DNA of 64,000 nucleotides from Demequina sp. NBRC 110052 (GTDB lineage: Bacteria; Actinomycetota; Actinomycetes; Actinomycetales; Demequinaceae), in NCBI RefSeq assembly GCF_002090075.1, contig NZ_BBRI01000003.1, forward strand, positions 434,001 through 498,000, read 5' to 3'. Both the position numbers and the translations under genes were made by a program. The number at the start of each line of letters is the position of its first letter. The first letter of the stretch is position 1. Positions 1-8,277 of the stretch are shown here, piece after piece. The notes under the pieces are model-generated. The model was not told the origin of the DNA and ran no database searches. It worked only from the letters and a program-made list of their open reading frames with translations.

Positions 1-265
1 CCTTGAGGATGCGCACCACGCCCGACGACTTGGTGCCCGAGCCATACGACGAGATCGCCATCCAGTCCATCTGCACCGTGGGAGGCATGCGCCGCGCGAG
101 GTCGGCCATCACCATCACGGCGCCCTTGAGCACGCCGATCAGCAGCAGGTCCTTGCCCTCGTAGTCCTCGCGGATGCGCACCGCGATCTCGTCGAGCTTC
201 CGGCCGATGTCGTTCTCGCTGACGATGATCTTGGTGAAGTCGTTCATGTCGAACGTCTGGTCCAC
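1..265 (-). CDS. hpt: hypoxanthine phosphoribosyltransferase, 3' part outside window
   Basis: Purine-salvage enzyme that joins hypoxanthine or guanine to PRPP in the cytoplasm. Only about 88 N-terminal residues are present; the gene runs off the left edge. Seen: KIIVSENDIGRKLDEIA near the start, the LLLIGVLKGAVM strand with the LKGA pyrophosphate-binding loop, and the ISSYGSGTKSSG flexible loop, all typical of Hpt. I chose the GTG start because AGGAG lies 6 nt upstream; an in-frame ATG at 286 has no ribosome-binding site. It follows tilS on the same strand, the usual actinobacterial tilS-hpt order (ftsH normally follows, outside this window). Confidence 0.93.
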   Translation of the reverse strand, partial: MDQTFDMNDFTKIIVSENDIGRKLDEIAVRIREDYEGKDLLLIGVLKGAVMVMADLARRMPPTVQMDWMAISSYGSGTKSSGVVRILK

Positions 266-303
266 GGGGGGCTCCTGGGAGGTCATGCCCGCCGGGCGGG
301 CCA

Positions 304-325
304 CATGCCCGACGCGCGGGCCGGG
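304..325 (-). repeat. 3'-end motif copy (tilS side)
   Basis: Reads GCGTCGGGCATG in the sense of tilS and lies about 5 nt after its stop. One of about ten intergenic copies of the same oriented motif in the window. Confidence 0.6.
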
Positions 326-329
326 TGGG

Positions 330-1331
330 TCACTGCGCGGGCCTGTCGAGGGGGTGCGTGATGACAAGCCTGCCATATTCGCGGCGCGCCTCGTAGCCGC
401 CGGGGAGGTGCACGGCGCCCTGTCCCTTGTACTTGGATACGAGCGAGTCGAGCGCGGCGACGTGGGTGTTGGTGAGCGGTCCGGCGCCGCGTGCCTCGGC
501 GAGCATCTTGAGCATGCGGGAGCGGATCGCGTCGGGCAGTGCGGCGAGCATGTCGCAGCGCCATTCGTCGGTGCGCACGGTGGAGGCCGAGGCCTGCATG
601 GCGGTGCGGGCCTGACGTTCGAGCTCGTCGGCGTCGGCCTGCAGCAGCGCGGCGGAGCGCGCGAGCCCTGAGACGACGCCGGGGCCGAGCACGTCCACGA
701 GCGCGGGCATGACCGCGGCGCGCAACGCTGAGCGGCGCGGACCGTCGGGGTCGAGGTTGGTGGGGTCGTGCCACGGGTCGAGCCCGAGGGCCTCGCACGT
801 GGCGACCGTGTCCTTGCGCCGCACCGAGAGGAAGGGCCTGACGATGCGACCGCGCCGGGCGGGGATCCCTGACAGTGCTCGGGCTCCGGAGCCGCGTGCG
901 AGCGCGAGGAGCACGGTCTCAGCCTGGTCGTCCATGGTGTGCCCGGTGAGCACCACGGGGTTGAGCCCGCCCTCGGCGTCCACGCGTGCTTCGATCGCCT
1001 CGTACCTCGCGCGCCGGGCGGCGGCTTCGAGCCCTCCGTCACGCCCGACGGTGACCTTTTCGACGTGCACTGTGTAGAGGCCTGCGCGCCGCGCCTGCTG
1101 GGCGGCGTGCTCGGCGACCTCGGCTGAGCCGTCCTGGAGCCCGTGGTCGACGATGATCGCGCCTGTGAGGTAGCCCTCCTTGCGCCCCACGTACGCGGTG
1201 GCGGCCGCGAGCGCGAGCGAATCCGGCCCGCCGGACAGGGCGACCCACACGCGGGTGCCGATGTCGCACACGTCGAGCGCCTGGCGCACTGCGGAGCGGC
1301 ACTGGGCGACGGCGGGGTGCGGCTGGCTCAC
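330..1331 (-). CDS. tilS: tRNA(Ile)-lysidine synthetase
   Basis: Modifies C34 of tRNA-Ile2 to lysidine so that it reads AUA; an essential cytoplasmic N-type ATP pyrophosphatase. Seen: the PP-loop SGGPDSLALA within the first 45 residues, VDHGLQ, GHTMDDQAET (ATP/lysine-binding region) and HDPTN further on; about 333 residues, a normal size for the short actinobacterial form. I prefer the GTG giving VSQPHPAVAQ, which has AGAGG 8 nt upstream; a GTG at 1364 would add 11 Arg-rich residues. It sits between dacB and hpt on the same strand, probably one transcript. Confidence 0.93.
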   Translation of the reverse strand: MSQPHPAVAQCRSAVRQALDVCDIGTRVWVALSGGPDSLALAAATAYVGRKEGYLTGAIIVDHGLQDGSAEVAEHAAQQARRAGLYTVHVEKVTVGRDGGLEAAARRARYEAIEARVDAEGGLNPVVLTGHTMDDQAETVLLALARGSGARALSGIPARRGRIVRPFLSVRRKDTVATCEALGLDPWHDPTNLDPDGPRRSALRAAVMPALVDVLGPGVVSGLARSAALLQADADELERQARTAMQASASTVRTDEWRCDMLAALPDAIRSRMLKMLAEARGAGPLTNTHVAALDSLVSKYKGQGAVHLPGGYEARREYGRLVITHPLDRPAQ

Positions 1332-1370
1332 GCGCCTATCCTCTCGCACGCGTGTGACGCGCACCTTGCC

Positions 1371-2795
1371 TCAGCCCTCACACCCACATCCTGCCAAAGC
1401 GGCCACGAACTCGTCGATGGCTGCGCGCGGGTCGGCCTGGCCGTAGGGCATGCCGTCGAGCAGCGTCGCGTAGACGAGCCAGCGTCCGTCGGCGGTCTCC
1501 GCCAGGCCTGCCATCGATGTGACGCCGGTGAGGGAGCCCGTCTTGGCGAGGGCACGTCCGACCACGTCGGGGCTCGCGGCGCGGGACGTGGTGGTGCCGC
1601 TGACGCCGACGATCGCGAGCTCGTCCAGGATCGACGACAGCGACGGGTCGAGCGCGGCAGTGCGCAGCGTGCTCACGAGCGTGCGGGGAGAGATCTGGTT
1701 CTTCGTCGAGAAGCCCGCGCCGTCGTAGAGCTGCAGTCCGGCGGTGTCGATCCCGATCTCGGTGAGGGTATTGGTGATGGCGGCGGCGCCGGCCTCTGCG
1801 GTGCCCGCGCCTCCGCGGGCGACGGAGGTGAGTCGCGCGAGGGTCTCGGCGATCGTGTTGTCGGAGTCGCGGCTCACGTACTGGGAAATCACCGACAGAG
1901 GCGCGGATTCGACGCTGGCGATGGTCGTGCCCGACGCTGCGGCCCTGGTCACATGCCCGACGCTGATGCCCCGCTCCTCGAGGAGCGTCACGAAGGTCTC
2001 GGCCGCGTCGAGCGCCGGGTCGGTGGAGCGCTGGGAGTACACGTCGTCGGTCTCGCGCCCCTCGTCGATCGCGATCGCCGCGACGCGGCCCGCGTACCCG
2101 AGCTGGAGGGCGTAGCTGGGGAACTCGACGGGGTAGAGCGGACCGGAGATCAGCGTGTCGTCGAGAGCGAGCGTGTCGACCGGGGCGCCCGTGGGGAGCG
2201 CGGCGACGACGGCGTCGGCCAGGTCCGCGAGCCCCGCCCAGCCGCGCGCCGGGTGGACGCCGCCGAACTCGTGGATCTGCTCTTCGGTGGCGTCAAGCGA
2301 GCCTCCGTGGCCGTACCCGTCCGTGAGCAGCGCGTCGCCGCCGCCCACGAGCGTGAGCGTCGTCCCGTCCCAGGTGACGGACGTGGTGAACGTCGCATCG
2401 GGACCCATCTGCGCGACCGCCGCGACGGTCGTGAGCACCTTGGTGGTCGACGCGGGCACCTGCGGGTCAGCCGCATCGAGGTCAGCGAGGGTCTCGCCCG
2501 TGAGCAGATCCACGACGGAGACATTGGTCGACGTGCCGGTGCGGGAGTCGTCGCGCAGTGCCTGCGCATACCCCTGCACCACCGGTGCCGCAGGAAGCGG
2601 GGTGTCCTCGCCCAGCCCCGTCGTGGCGTCGGGCGTCAGCACCTCGATAGGCGCGGCGGTCACGAACGGGGCGGGCGCGACCCATTCGCCCTGCGCGGTG
2701 AGAAATCCCGGAACCACGTCGGCGATGTCCAAAGCCACGTACCCTGTGAGCACGACCAGGGGGGTCGCCACCGCAGTGACCACACGTGCTCTCAC
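1371..2795 (-). CDS. dacB: D-alanyl-D-alanine carboxypeptidase, PBP4/S13 family
   Basis: Secreted peptidoglycan carboxypeptidase/endopeptidase trimming stem peptides. Seen: an N-terminal hydrophobic signal/anchor (residues 5-30), then the three penicillin-binding motifs in order: STTK (Ser about 116), SDN ([10 protein letters not shown], about 310) and KTG (LAKTGSLTG, about 414). Length 474 fits the S13 family. The GTG start has GGGAGG 6 nt upstream. Divergent from ppa across a 90-nt gap that must hold both promoters; the order dacB-tilS-hpt opposite ppa is common in Actinobacteria, which supports the call. Confidence 0.93.
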   Translation of the reverse strand: MRARVVTAVATPLVVLTGYVALDIADVVPGFLTAQGEWVAPAPFVTAAPIEVLTPDATTGLGEDTPLPAAPVVQGYAQALRDDSRTGTSTNVSVVDLLTGETLADLDAADPQVPASTTKVLTTVAAVAQMGPDATFTTSVTWDGTTLTLVGGGDALLTDGYGHGGSLDATEEQIHEFGGVHPARGWAGLADLADAVVAALPTGAPVDTLALDDTLISGPLYPVEFPSYALQLGYAGRVAAIAIDEGRETDDVYSQRSTDPALDAAETFVTLLEERGISVGHVTRAAASGTTIASVESAPLSVISQYVSRDSDNTIAETLARLTSVARGGAGTAEAGAAAITNTLTEIGIDTAGLQLYDGAGFSTKNQISPRTLVSTLRTAALDPSLSSILDELAIVGVSGTTTSRAASPDVVGRALAKTGSLTGVTSMAGLAETADGRWLVYATLLDGMPYGQADPRAAIDEFVAALAGCGCEG

Positions 2796-2884
2796 CGGCT
2801 ACCTCCCCTTGGATGCGTCACACTAGTATCCAGTCATCTGTCAGCGCGGTCCGATCGGCCGCGTCCCCGACCGTAAGGACCGCC

Positions 2885-3403
2885 ATGGAGTTCGACGTCA
2901 CCATCGAGATCCCCAAGGGCTCGCGCAACAAGTACGAGGTGGACCACGAGACCGGCCGCATCAAGCTGGACCGCATGCTGTTCACCTCGACCCGCTACCC
3001 GGACGACTACGGTTTCATCGACGGAACCCTGGGCGAGGACGGCGACCCGCTGGACGCGCTGGTCCTGCTCGAGGAGCCCACGTTCCCCGGCTGCCAGATC
3101 CGTTGCCGCGCGCTCGGCATGTTCCGCATGCGCGACGAGGCCGGCGGCGATGACAAGGTGCTGTGCGTTCCGGTCGGCGACCAGCGTCAGACGTGGCGCC
3201 AGGAGCTGACCGACGTCTCCGACTTCCACCGACTCGAGGTGCAGCACTTCTTCGAGGTCTACAAGGACCTCGAGCCCGGCAAGTCCGTCGAGGGCGCGAC
3301 GTGGGTCAGCCGCTCCGAGGCCGAGGTCGAGATCCAGCGTTCGTTCGACCGCGCGGCGGGCACCCCGTTCGCGCACATGAACCCGCTCAACCCGCAGCAC
3401 TGA
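2885..3403 (+). CDS. ppa: inorganic pyrophosphatase (family I)
   Basis: Hydrolyses pyrophosphate to phosphate, pulling biosynthetic reactions forward in the cytoplasm. Seen: 172 residues with the family-I core, including [12 protein letters not shown] at the N-terminus, [20 protein letters not shown] (the Mg-binding Asp cluster) and [12 protein letters not shown]. The ATG has AAGGA 5 nt upstream; a longer in-frame extension to 2786 is not homologous in appearance and overlaps the dacB start. Divergent from dacB and followed by a clear hairpin terminator. Confidence 0.97.
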   Translation: MEFDVTIEIPKGSRNKYEVDHETGRIKLDRMLFTSTRYPDDYGFIDGTLGEDGDPLDALVLLEEPTFPGCQIRCRALGMFRMRDEAGGDDKVLCVPVGDQRQTWRQELTDVSDFHRLEVQHFFEVYKDLEPGKSVEGATWVSRSEAEVEIQRSFDRAAGTPFAHMNPLNPQH

Positions 3404-3419
3404 TCCGCGACTCACGAGG

Positions 3420-3446
3420 GGCCCGGACCGCACGGCCCGGGCCTTT
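3420..3446 (+). terminator. intrinsic terminator of ppa
   Basis: Perfect stem GGCCCGG/CCGGGCC with a 10-nt loop followed by TTT, 17 nt after the ppa stop. Confidence 0.75.
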
Positions 3447-3527
3447 CGCGTGTCCGCGGCGCGTTCGCTCCGCACCAACGCCCGCTGACACCCCGCACGG
3501 ATTCTGGTGCGACACGCCGGGCTTCCG

Positions 3528-3540
3528 CATGCCCGACGCA
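3528..3540 (-). repeat. 3'-end motif copy (NlpC/P60 side)
   Basis: GCGTCGGGCATG in the sense of the NlpC/P60 gene, about 78 nt after its stop; core only, without the C-run. Confidence 0.4.
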
Positions 3541-3617
3541 GTGGTCACCGGGGTGTCGCGCGCGCATCCGTGCGGGCTGCCACGAGACGCGGGGCGCGTG
3601 AAGCGCTGACGGTGCGG

Positions 3618-4988
3618 TCAGGGGCGGGCGACGTACGGCATGAGGTTCTCGATGCCCCAGTCGTCGTAGTACCTGGTGCTCGCAGGCACGCCAGGCTTGC
3701 GGGCCTCCATGACCTTGCCATTGCCGATGTAGATCGCGACGTGATAGATCTCCGACGCGATCTGGTTGTCGCCCCAGAACAGCAGGTCACCGACGCGCAG
3801 GTTCGAGAACGACACACGTGTCATCCCTGCGTACTGCGTGCGCGACGTGCGCGGGATGTTGTAGCCCGCGGCGCGCCAACTGGCCTGCGTGAGGCCGGAG
3901 CAGTCGTACGAGTCGGGTCCGCTGCCGCCGAGAAGGTAGGGCAGGCCCTGAAGGGTCAGCGAGTAGTCGGCGGCGGCGACGCCGTCCGCGGCGGACGACT
4001 TCCAGCCCGATGTCGCGCCGCCGGGCAGCGGTGTCGTGTCGTCCTCGGTGGGCTCGGGGTCGGGGGTCGAGCCGGACCCGCCGGTCGAGCCACCCGTCGA
4101 CCCACCGGTCCCACCGGTCGTCCCACCAGAGCCCCCGGACCCACCGGTCCCGCCCGAGCCGCCCGACCCACTGGACTGCGCCTGCTCGCGGTCGGCGGCG
4201 GCCTGCTCGGCCGCCGCCGCGTCGCGTGCGGCGGCGAGCCCGTCCTGACGCTCCTGCTCGAGCTCGATCGCGACGCCGCGCAGCGCGGCGAGCTGCGTGA
4301 CCGCCATCTCCTGCACGGCGCGCGCCTCGTCGATGGCGGCGACCGCGTCCGCCTGTGCCTGCTTGGCGTCGTCGAGCGCGGTGCGGGCGGTCTGCTCGGC
4401 GGCGAGGGCATCCTCGGCAGCGGAGTCGGCGTAGGTCTGCATCGTCTCGGCGACGAGCGCGGCGGCGCGCACCTGCTGGAGCTGGACGTCGGCGTTGCTC
4501 GAGGCGCGGCCGAGCGCGTCGTACCGCGCGATGACGTCCTCGAAGCCGTCGGCCTTGAGGATGGCCTCGAGCGCGTCGAGGTCGCCGCCGTTGCGGTAGG
4601 TGGCCTGTGCGACGGCGGCGAGTCCCGCGCGCGCGGTCTCGAGCGCGTCTGCGGCCTCGTCGGCCCGTGCGTTGGCGCTGAACAGTGCGCGCTGCGCATC
4701 GATGTTGGCCTGCTGGGCGTCGGCGTAGTCCTCGCCTGCGACGAGCGCGGCGACGTCGGCGTCCTCAGCGGCACGCTCGAGCGCGGCGATGGCGGCGTCG
4801 AGCTCTTCGACGGAGGCGGCCTGGTTCGCGATGGCTTCCTTGGCGGCCTCGATCTCGTCCGCTCCGGGGTAGGCGGAGGCGGCGGGAGCGTGGATCACGG
4901 CGAGCACGGTGGCAACGAGAGCAAGCACGACGGCCACCGCCGTGCGCCTGCCGGCGTCCACGGCCCATGCCCTGCGTGTGGTCTCCAC
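3618..4988 (-). CDS. secreted NlpC/P60 peptidoglycan endopeptidase with coiled-coil N-domain
   Basis: Cell-wall hydrolase of the RipA/CwlO type that cuts stem peptides during growth or division. Seen: signal peptide (hydrophobic residues about 17-40, ending SAYPG), a long Ala/Glu-rich coiled coil (about 40-260), a Gly/Ser/Thr/Pro linker (about 262-320), and a C-terminal NlpC/P60 domain with the catalytic Cys in YDCSGLTQ and His in YHVAIYIG. 456 residues, typical. The GTG start is preceded by GAGGAG. A possible partner role with cell-division machinery is inferred from the family only. Confidence 0.92.
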   Translation of the reverse strand: METTRRAWAVDAGRRTAVAVVLALVATVLAVIHAPAASAYPGADEIEAAKEAIANQAASVEELDAAIAALERAAEDADVAALVAGEDYADAQQANIDAQRALFSANARADEAADALETARAGLAAVAQATYRNGGDLDALEAILKADGFEDVIARYDALGRASSNADVQLQQVRAAALVAETMQTYADSAAEDALAAEQTARTALDDAKQAQADAVAAIDEARAVQEMAVTQLAALRGVAIELEQERQDGLAAARDAAAAEQAAADREQAQSSGSGGSGGTGGSGGSGGTTGGTGGSTGGSTGGSGSTPDPEPTEDDTTPLPGGATSGWKSSAADGVAAADYSLTLQGLPYLLGGSGPDSYDCSGLTQASWRAAGYNIPRTSRTQYAGMTRVSFSNLRVGDLLFWGDNQIASEIYHVAIYIGNGKVMEARKPGVPASTRYYDDWGIENLMPYVARP

Positions 4989-5041
4989 GTTGCTCCTCGC
5001 CGCCGCTCACGCGGCGCACTCGCCTCAGCACCCTCCGCGCC

Positions 5042-5063
5042 CATGCCCGACGCGTGGGCAGGC
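5042..5063. repeat. motif-like copy in divergent gap
   Basis: ATGCCCGACGCGTGGGCAGG resembles the recurring 3'-end motif but lies between divergent starts, the one intergenic exception to the 3'-end rule. Nothing else is evident in this 231-nt gap apart from the metX promoter. Confidence 0.35.
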
Positions 5064-5219
5064 TTCGATCGTAGGTCGCATTCGGGCACGCGTCGCGCGC
5101 GCGTGAGAATGCTCTCTTCGTTATCGGCAGGTGCGCAGAGTTCTTGAGCCTGCCTCACGCGTGGGCAGCGTCCCGTTCGGCGCGGGCGCAGCGTCGGGCT
5201 TGCCCTAGCCTGGTGGCCT

Positions 5220-6416
5220 ATGGACGACGACGGCATCGAGACCGACGCCTGGGCCGCCGATCAGGGGCCAGGGGCGGGGGCTCCCATCCCCGCGTCGGCC
5301 GCGTGGCGTGAGGGCGACCACCCGGGCCGCCGCCAGTTCTTCGCGTTGGGCGACCTGCCGCTCGAGGCGGACCCGAGCGGGAGCCTGCCGGGCGCGACGC
5401 TCGCGTATGAGACGTGGGGCGAGCTGAACGCCGCGAAGGACAATGCGGTGTACATCGCGCATGCGCTGACGGGCGACAGTCATGTTTTCGGCCCGAGCGA
5501 GCCCGGTCATCACACAGGCGGCTGGTGGAACGCGATGGTCGGCCCAGGCCGGCCGATCGACCCGAGCCGTCACTTCATCGTGTCGGCGAACGTGATCGGC
5601 GGCTGCCAGGGAAGCACCGGCCCGGCGAGCGCGCATCCGGAGGACGGCCGGCCGTGGGGCGGCCGCTTCCCGTACGTGACGATGCGCGATATGGCGCGTG
5701 CCGAGATCGCTCTCACGGACTACCTGGACATCCCGCGCTGGCGACTCATGACGGGGCCGAGCATGGGTGGGATGCGCACGCTCGAATGGGCGGCGATGGA
5801 GCCGGATCGCGTCGGCGCGATCGCCCCAGTGGGGTCGACGGGCGCGACGACGGCGGATCAGATCGCCTGGTCCACGTCGCAGATCGCGGCCATCAAGGCC
5901 GACCCGAAGTTCCGGGGAGGCGACTACTACGACGCCGCGGACGGGGACGGCCCTCACACAGGCATCGGGATCGCGCGCATGATCGCGCACACCACGTACC
6001 GCAGCGCGGGCGAGCTGAACTCCCGGTTCGACCGCAACTACCAGGGCGAGAGCGACCCGTTGGGCAAGGGCGGCCTGTTCGCGGTGCAGTCCTACCTGGA
6101 GCATCATGCGCGCAAGCTCGCGCGACGCTTCGACGCGAACACGTACGTGAGGCTCGCGCAGGCGATCCAGTCGCATGACGTGGGGCGGGGTCGCGGCGGC
6201 GTGGAGACGGCGCTCGCGCGCTACACGAACCCGGCCCTGGTCATCGCGATCGACAGCGACAGGCTCTACCCGATGCAGAACTCGCAGCGGCTCGACGCGG
6301 CGCTGTCCGGCTCAAACGGCATCAAGGTGGTGCACTCCCCCGTGGGGCACGACGGGTTCCTGGTGGAGGCGGCGCAGATGATCGCCTTCATGGACGAGTT
6401 CGAGCGGTCACTCTAG
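5220..6416 (+). CDS. metX: homoserine O-acetyltransferase, solo copy
   Basis: Alpha/beta-hydrolase-fold enzyme that acetylates L-homoserine from acetyl-CoA, first committed step of methionine synthesis. Seen: nucleophile elbow GPSMGGM (Ser about 181), catalytic Asp in IDSDRLYP and His in VGHDGF, plus GGWWN and GGCQGSTGP signatures; 398 residues, normal. Strikingly similar along its length to the second metX at 12271. No ribosome-binding site is visible; TAGCCT lies 8 nt before the ATG, so it may be leaderless. Unlike the other copy it is not next to metY. Whether both make O-acetylhomoserine cannot be told from sequence alone. Confidence 0.9.
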   Translation: MDDDGIETDAWAADQGPGAGAPIPASAAWREGDHPGRRQFFALGDLPLEADPSGSLPGATLAYETWGELNAAKDNAVYIAHALTGDSHVFGPSEPGHHTGGWWNAMVGPGRPIDPSRHFIVSANVIGGCQGSTGPASAHPEDGRPWGGRFPYVTMRDMARAEIALTDYLDIPRWRLMTGPSMGGMRTLEWAAMEPDRVGAIAPVGSTGATTADQIAWSTSQIAAIKADPKFRGGDYYDAADGDGPHTGIGIARMIAHTTYRSAGELNSRFDRNYQGESDPLGKGGLFAVQSYLEHHARKLARRFDANTYVRLAQAIQSHDVGRGRGGVETALARYTNPALVIAIDSDRLYPMQNSQRLDAALSGSNGIKVVHSPVGHDGFLVEAAQMIAFMDEFERSL

Positions 6417-6453
6417 GCACGCGCCCGACGCTGGGGCCGGGCCCGCACGTGCC
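6416..6453. terminator. convergent terminator containing 3'-end motif
   Basis: GGCACG...CGTGCC outer stem with an inner CCCG...CGGG, wholly between convergent stops of metX and the glycosyltransferase gene. It contains the motif CCCCAGCGTCGGGCGCG in the sense of the minus-strand gene. Confidence 0.6.
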
Positions 6454-7419
6454 TCACGGGCGACGTCGGAACAGCTTCTTGAGGTTGCGGCTGATCGTCT
6501 CGCCCAGTGAGTAGTACCTGATCTGAGCTTCGAGGTGGTCGGTGCGCCGCGCGAGTTCGTGCTCCAGATTGTCGATGCGTGTGCGCAGCTCGTGCTCGGT
6601 CTGGTGGGCGCGCTCGTCGATGTACTTGCTGAGGTACAGCAGGTCGCCGCCGCCGGTGCGCTCAAGGTGCTCGCGGATCTTGCGGTCTCGGACGATGCGA
6701 TCGAACAGATAGTGGCTGTCTGCCTCGGCGAACATGGAGTTGGCGTCCGCACCCTCTGCCCTGAGTCGCTGGTGCCAGAACGCGAGCGGCTCGCCGGGGA
6801 GGTAGTCGATCTGGCCAGCGGTGGCCAGGCGGATGTTGAAGTCCCAGTCACCGGTGGCAACGATGGACGGGTCGAAGCGGCCCACCTGCTCCCATGCGGA
6901 GCGCCGGAACAGGAAGGCGATCGGCACCCACCTGTTGATGAGCAGCAGGTCGAACAGGGTGACGACGTCGCGCGGAGGGCCGAAGGGGGCGCGTCCGGTC
7001 TCGCGGTATCCGTCGCCGTCTCGCTCCTCGTAGATGATGTCGGTCGCAGTCGCGACGCCGAGCGCGTCGGGGTGCTCGTCGAGGTGGGCGACAGTGGTGC
7101 TGAGGAAGGTGGGCGCCCACGTGTCGTCGTCGTCGTGGAGCACGACGTACTCGTCGTCGCGGACCTCGACAGCGCGGTTCCCAGCGCCCTGACGGCCCTG
7201 ACGTTCGGCGGGATCCACGAGGGTGATCCGGCCCGCGAGTCGCTCCTCGTACGGCGAGAGCGTCTCCTTCACGCCTGCAATGTCGTCGCCGTCGTTCAGC
7301 ACGACCATGTGCCAGGCCTCATAGTCCTGAGCGAGCACATCCTCGAGCGCGCGTCGCAGGAACCCCGGTCGATTCATCGTGCGCACGGCCACGGTGACGC
7401 GCGCGTGTGTGTCCGCCAT
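6454..7419 (-). CDS. family 2 glycosyltransferase
   Basis: GT-A fold enzyme that probably moves a sugar from a nucleotide donor onto a surface glycan; acceptor unknown. Seen: VTVAVRTMNRPGFLRRALED at the start, VVLNDGDD, LHDDDDTW (the DxD metal-binding site) and FDPSIVATGDWDFNIRL; a Glu/Arg-rich coiled-coil-like tail covers the last 60 residues. The ATG at 7419 is chosen because GAGG lies 6 nt upstream; the GTG at 7431 belongs to that ribosome-binding site. It is far from the polysaccharide cluster, so its target is open. Confidence 0.82.
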   Translation of the reverse strand: MADTHARVTVAVRTMNRPGFLRRALEDVLAQDYEAWHMVVLNDGDDIAGVKETLSPYEERLAGRITLVDPAERQGRQGAGNRAVEVRDDEYVVLHDDDDTWAPTFLSTTVAHLDEHPDALGVATATDIIYEERDGDGYRETGRAPFGPPRDVVTLFDLLLINRWVPIAFLFRRSAWEQVGRFDPSIVATGDWDFNIRLATAGQIDYLPGEPLAFWHQRLRAEGADANSMFAEADSHYLFDRIVRDRKIREHLERTGGGDLLYLSKYIDERAHQTEHELRTRIDNLEHELARRTDHLEAQIRYYSLGETISRNLKKLFRRRP

Positions 7420-7531
7420 CGGCCACCTCACCCCTCAACAGTCCCCGTGAGCGTATCGGGCGCCGCGACCCTGTTCCAAACCGCCGGGAGCGCCCGTGCC
7501 GAGCGCGGATGTCGTCGACCGTGGCGGCGCA

Positions 7532-8263
7532 TCACGGCAGCGCGTAGCCGAGCGCCTGCAACGCGCTCACAGTGGAATTGGCGAGCGCGCGGTGCCCCTC
7601 TTCATTGGGGTGGGTGCCGTCCGCCTGGATGAGGTCGGAACGGCCTGCAAGTACGTGGCCTGTCTCGACATAGGTTCCGTCCACGGCAGCGACTTCGGCC
7701 GCGACGAGTACGGACATGCGTGCGAGGTGATCGGGATACGGACTCGCATCCCATGCGGGTTCGATGGCGACGATCGACGCCTCGGGGAACGTGGCGCGCA
7801 GCGTGGCGAAGAAGTCCGGGACGCCGGGGACGTAGTCGCCGGGGTCGTCGTTGCGGCCACCGCTGACAACCACGAGGTCGAAGCCTCCCGACGCGGAAAC
7901 CGCCTGCTCGGGGTACGAGCCGTAGCCGAGCGGCGTGTCAGTCGCGTAGCCCGCGCCGCCGATCGCCACGTTCGTCGCCGTCCAGCCGAGGGCGCTTGCG
8001 ACGAGCCACGGCCATGCATCGACCCTGTCCGTCAGTCCGTCGCCTGCGGCGTAGGAGTCCCCAATGAAGAGGACGGCCGTTGCGCCGTCGGAGTCCGGTT
8101 CGGACTCCGCGGCGGTGGGAACCGCGGTCGAGCCGCCGCCCGCGAGGTCCGACCCGACGCGGGGGCCCGCCGCGCACGTCGCGAGCAGCGCCGCGAGTCC
8201 CAGCGTGACGACGATCGACGCTGCAACGGTGATCCTGCGGCCACCCAGAGTCATGGCGGCCAT
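7532..8263 (-). CDS. SGNH/GDSL hydrolase lipoprotein
   Basis: Predicted extracellular esterase/acyl-hydrolase. Seen: lipobox LLATC after a hydrophobic signal (Cys about residue 30), GDSYAAGDG (block I, catalytic Ser), VVSGGRND (block III-like) and DGTHPNEEGH (block V Asp/His). 243 residues. A second in-frame ATG lies at 8254. Only 14 nt separate it from the upstream CAP/FG-GAP gene, so the two are likely co-transcribed. Substrate unknown. Confidence 0.82.
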   Translation of the reverse strand: MAAMTLGGRRITVAASIVVTLGLAALLATCAAGPRVGSDLAGGGSTAVPTAAESEPDSDGATAVLFIGDSYAAGDGLTDRVDAWPWLVASALGWTATNVAIGGAGYATDTPLGYGSYPEQAVSASGGFDLVVVSGGRNDDPGDYVPGVPDFFATLRATFPEASIVAIEPAWDASPYPDHLARMSVLVAAEVAAVDGTYVETGHVLAGRSDLIQADGTHPNEEGHRALANSTVSALQALGYALP

Positions 8264-8277
8264 GCTAATCGTGCGGG

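Noticed and set aside
1143-2876. 577-residue plus-strand ORF across dacB and tilS
   Set aside because: Antisense shadow of two well-supported genes; Arg/Gly/His-rich composition typical of GC-rich reverse frames.
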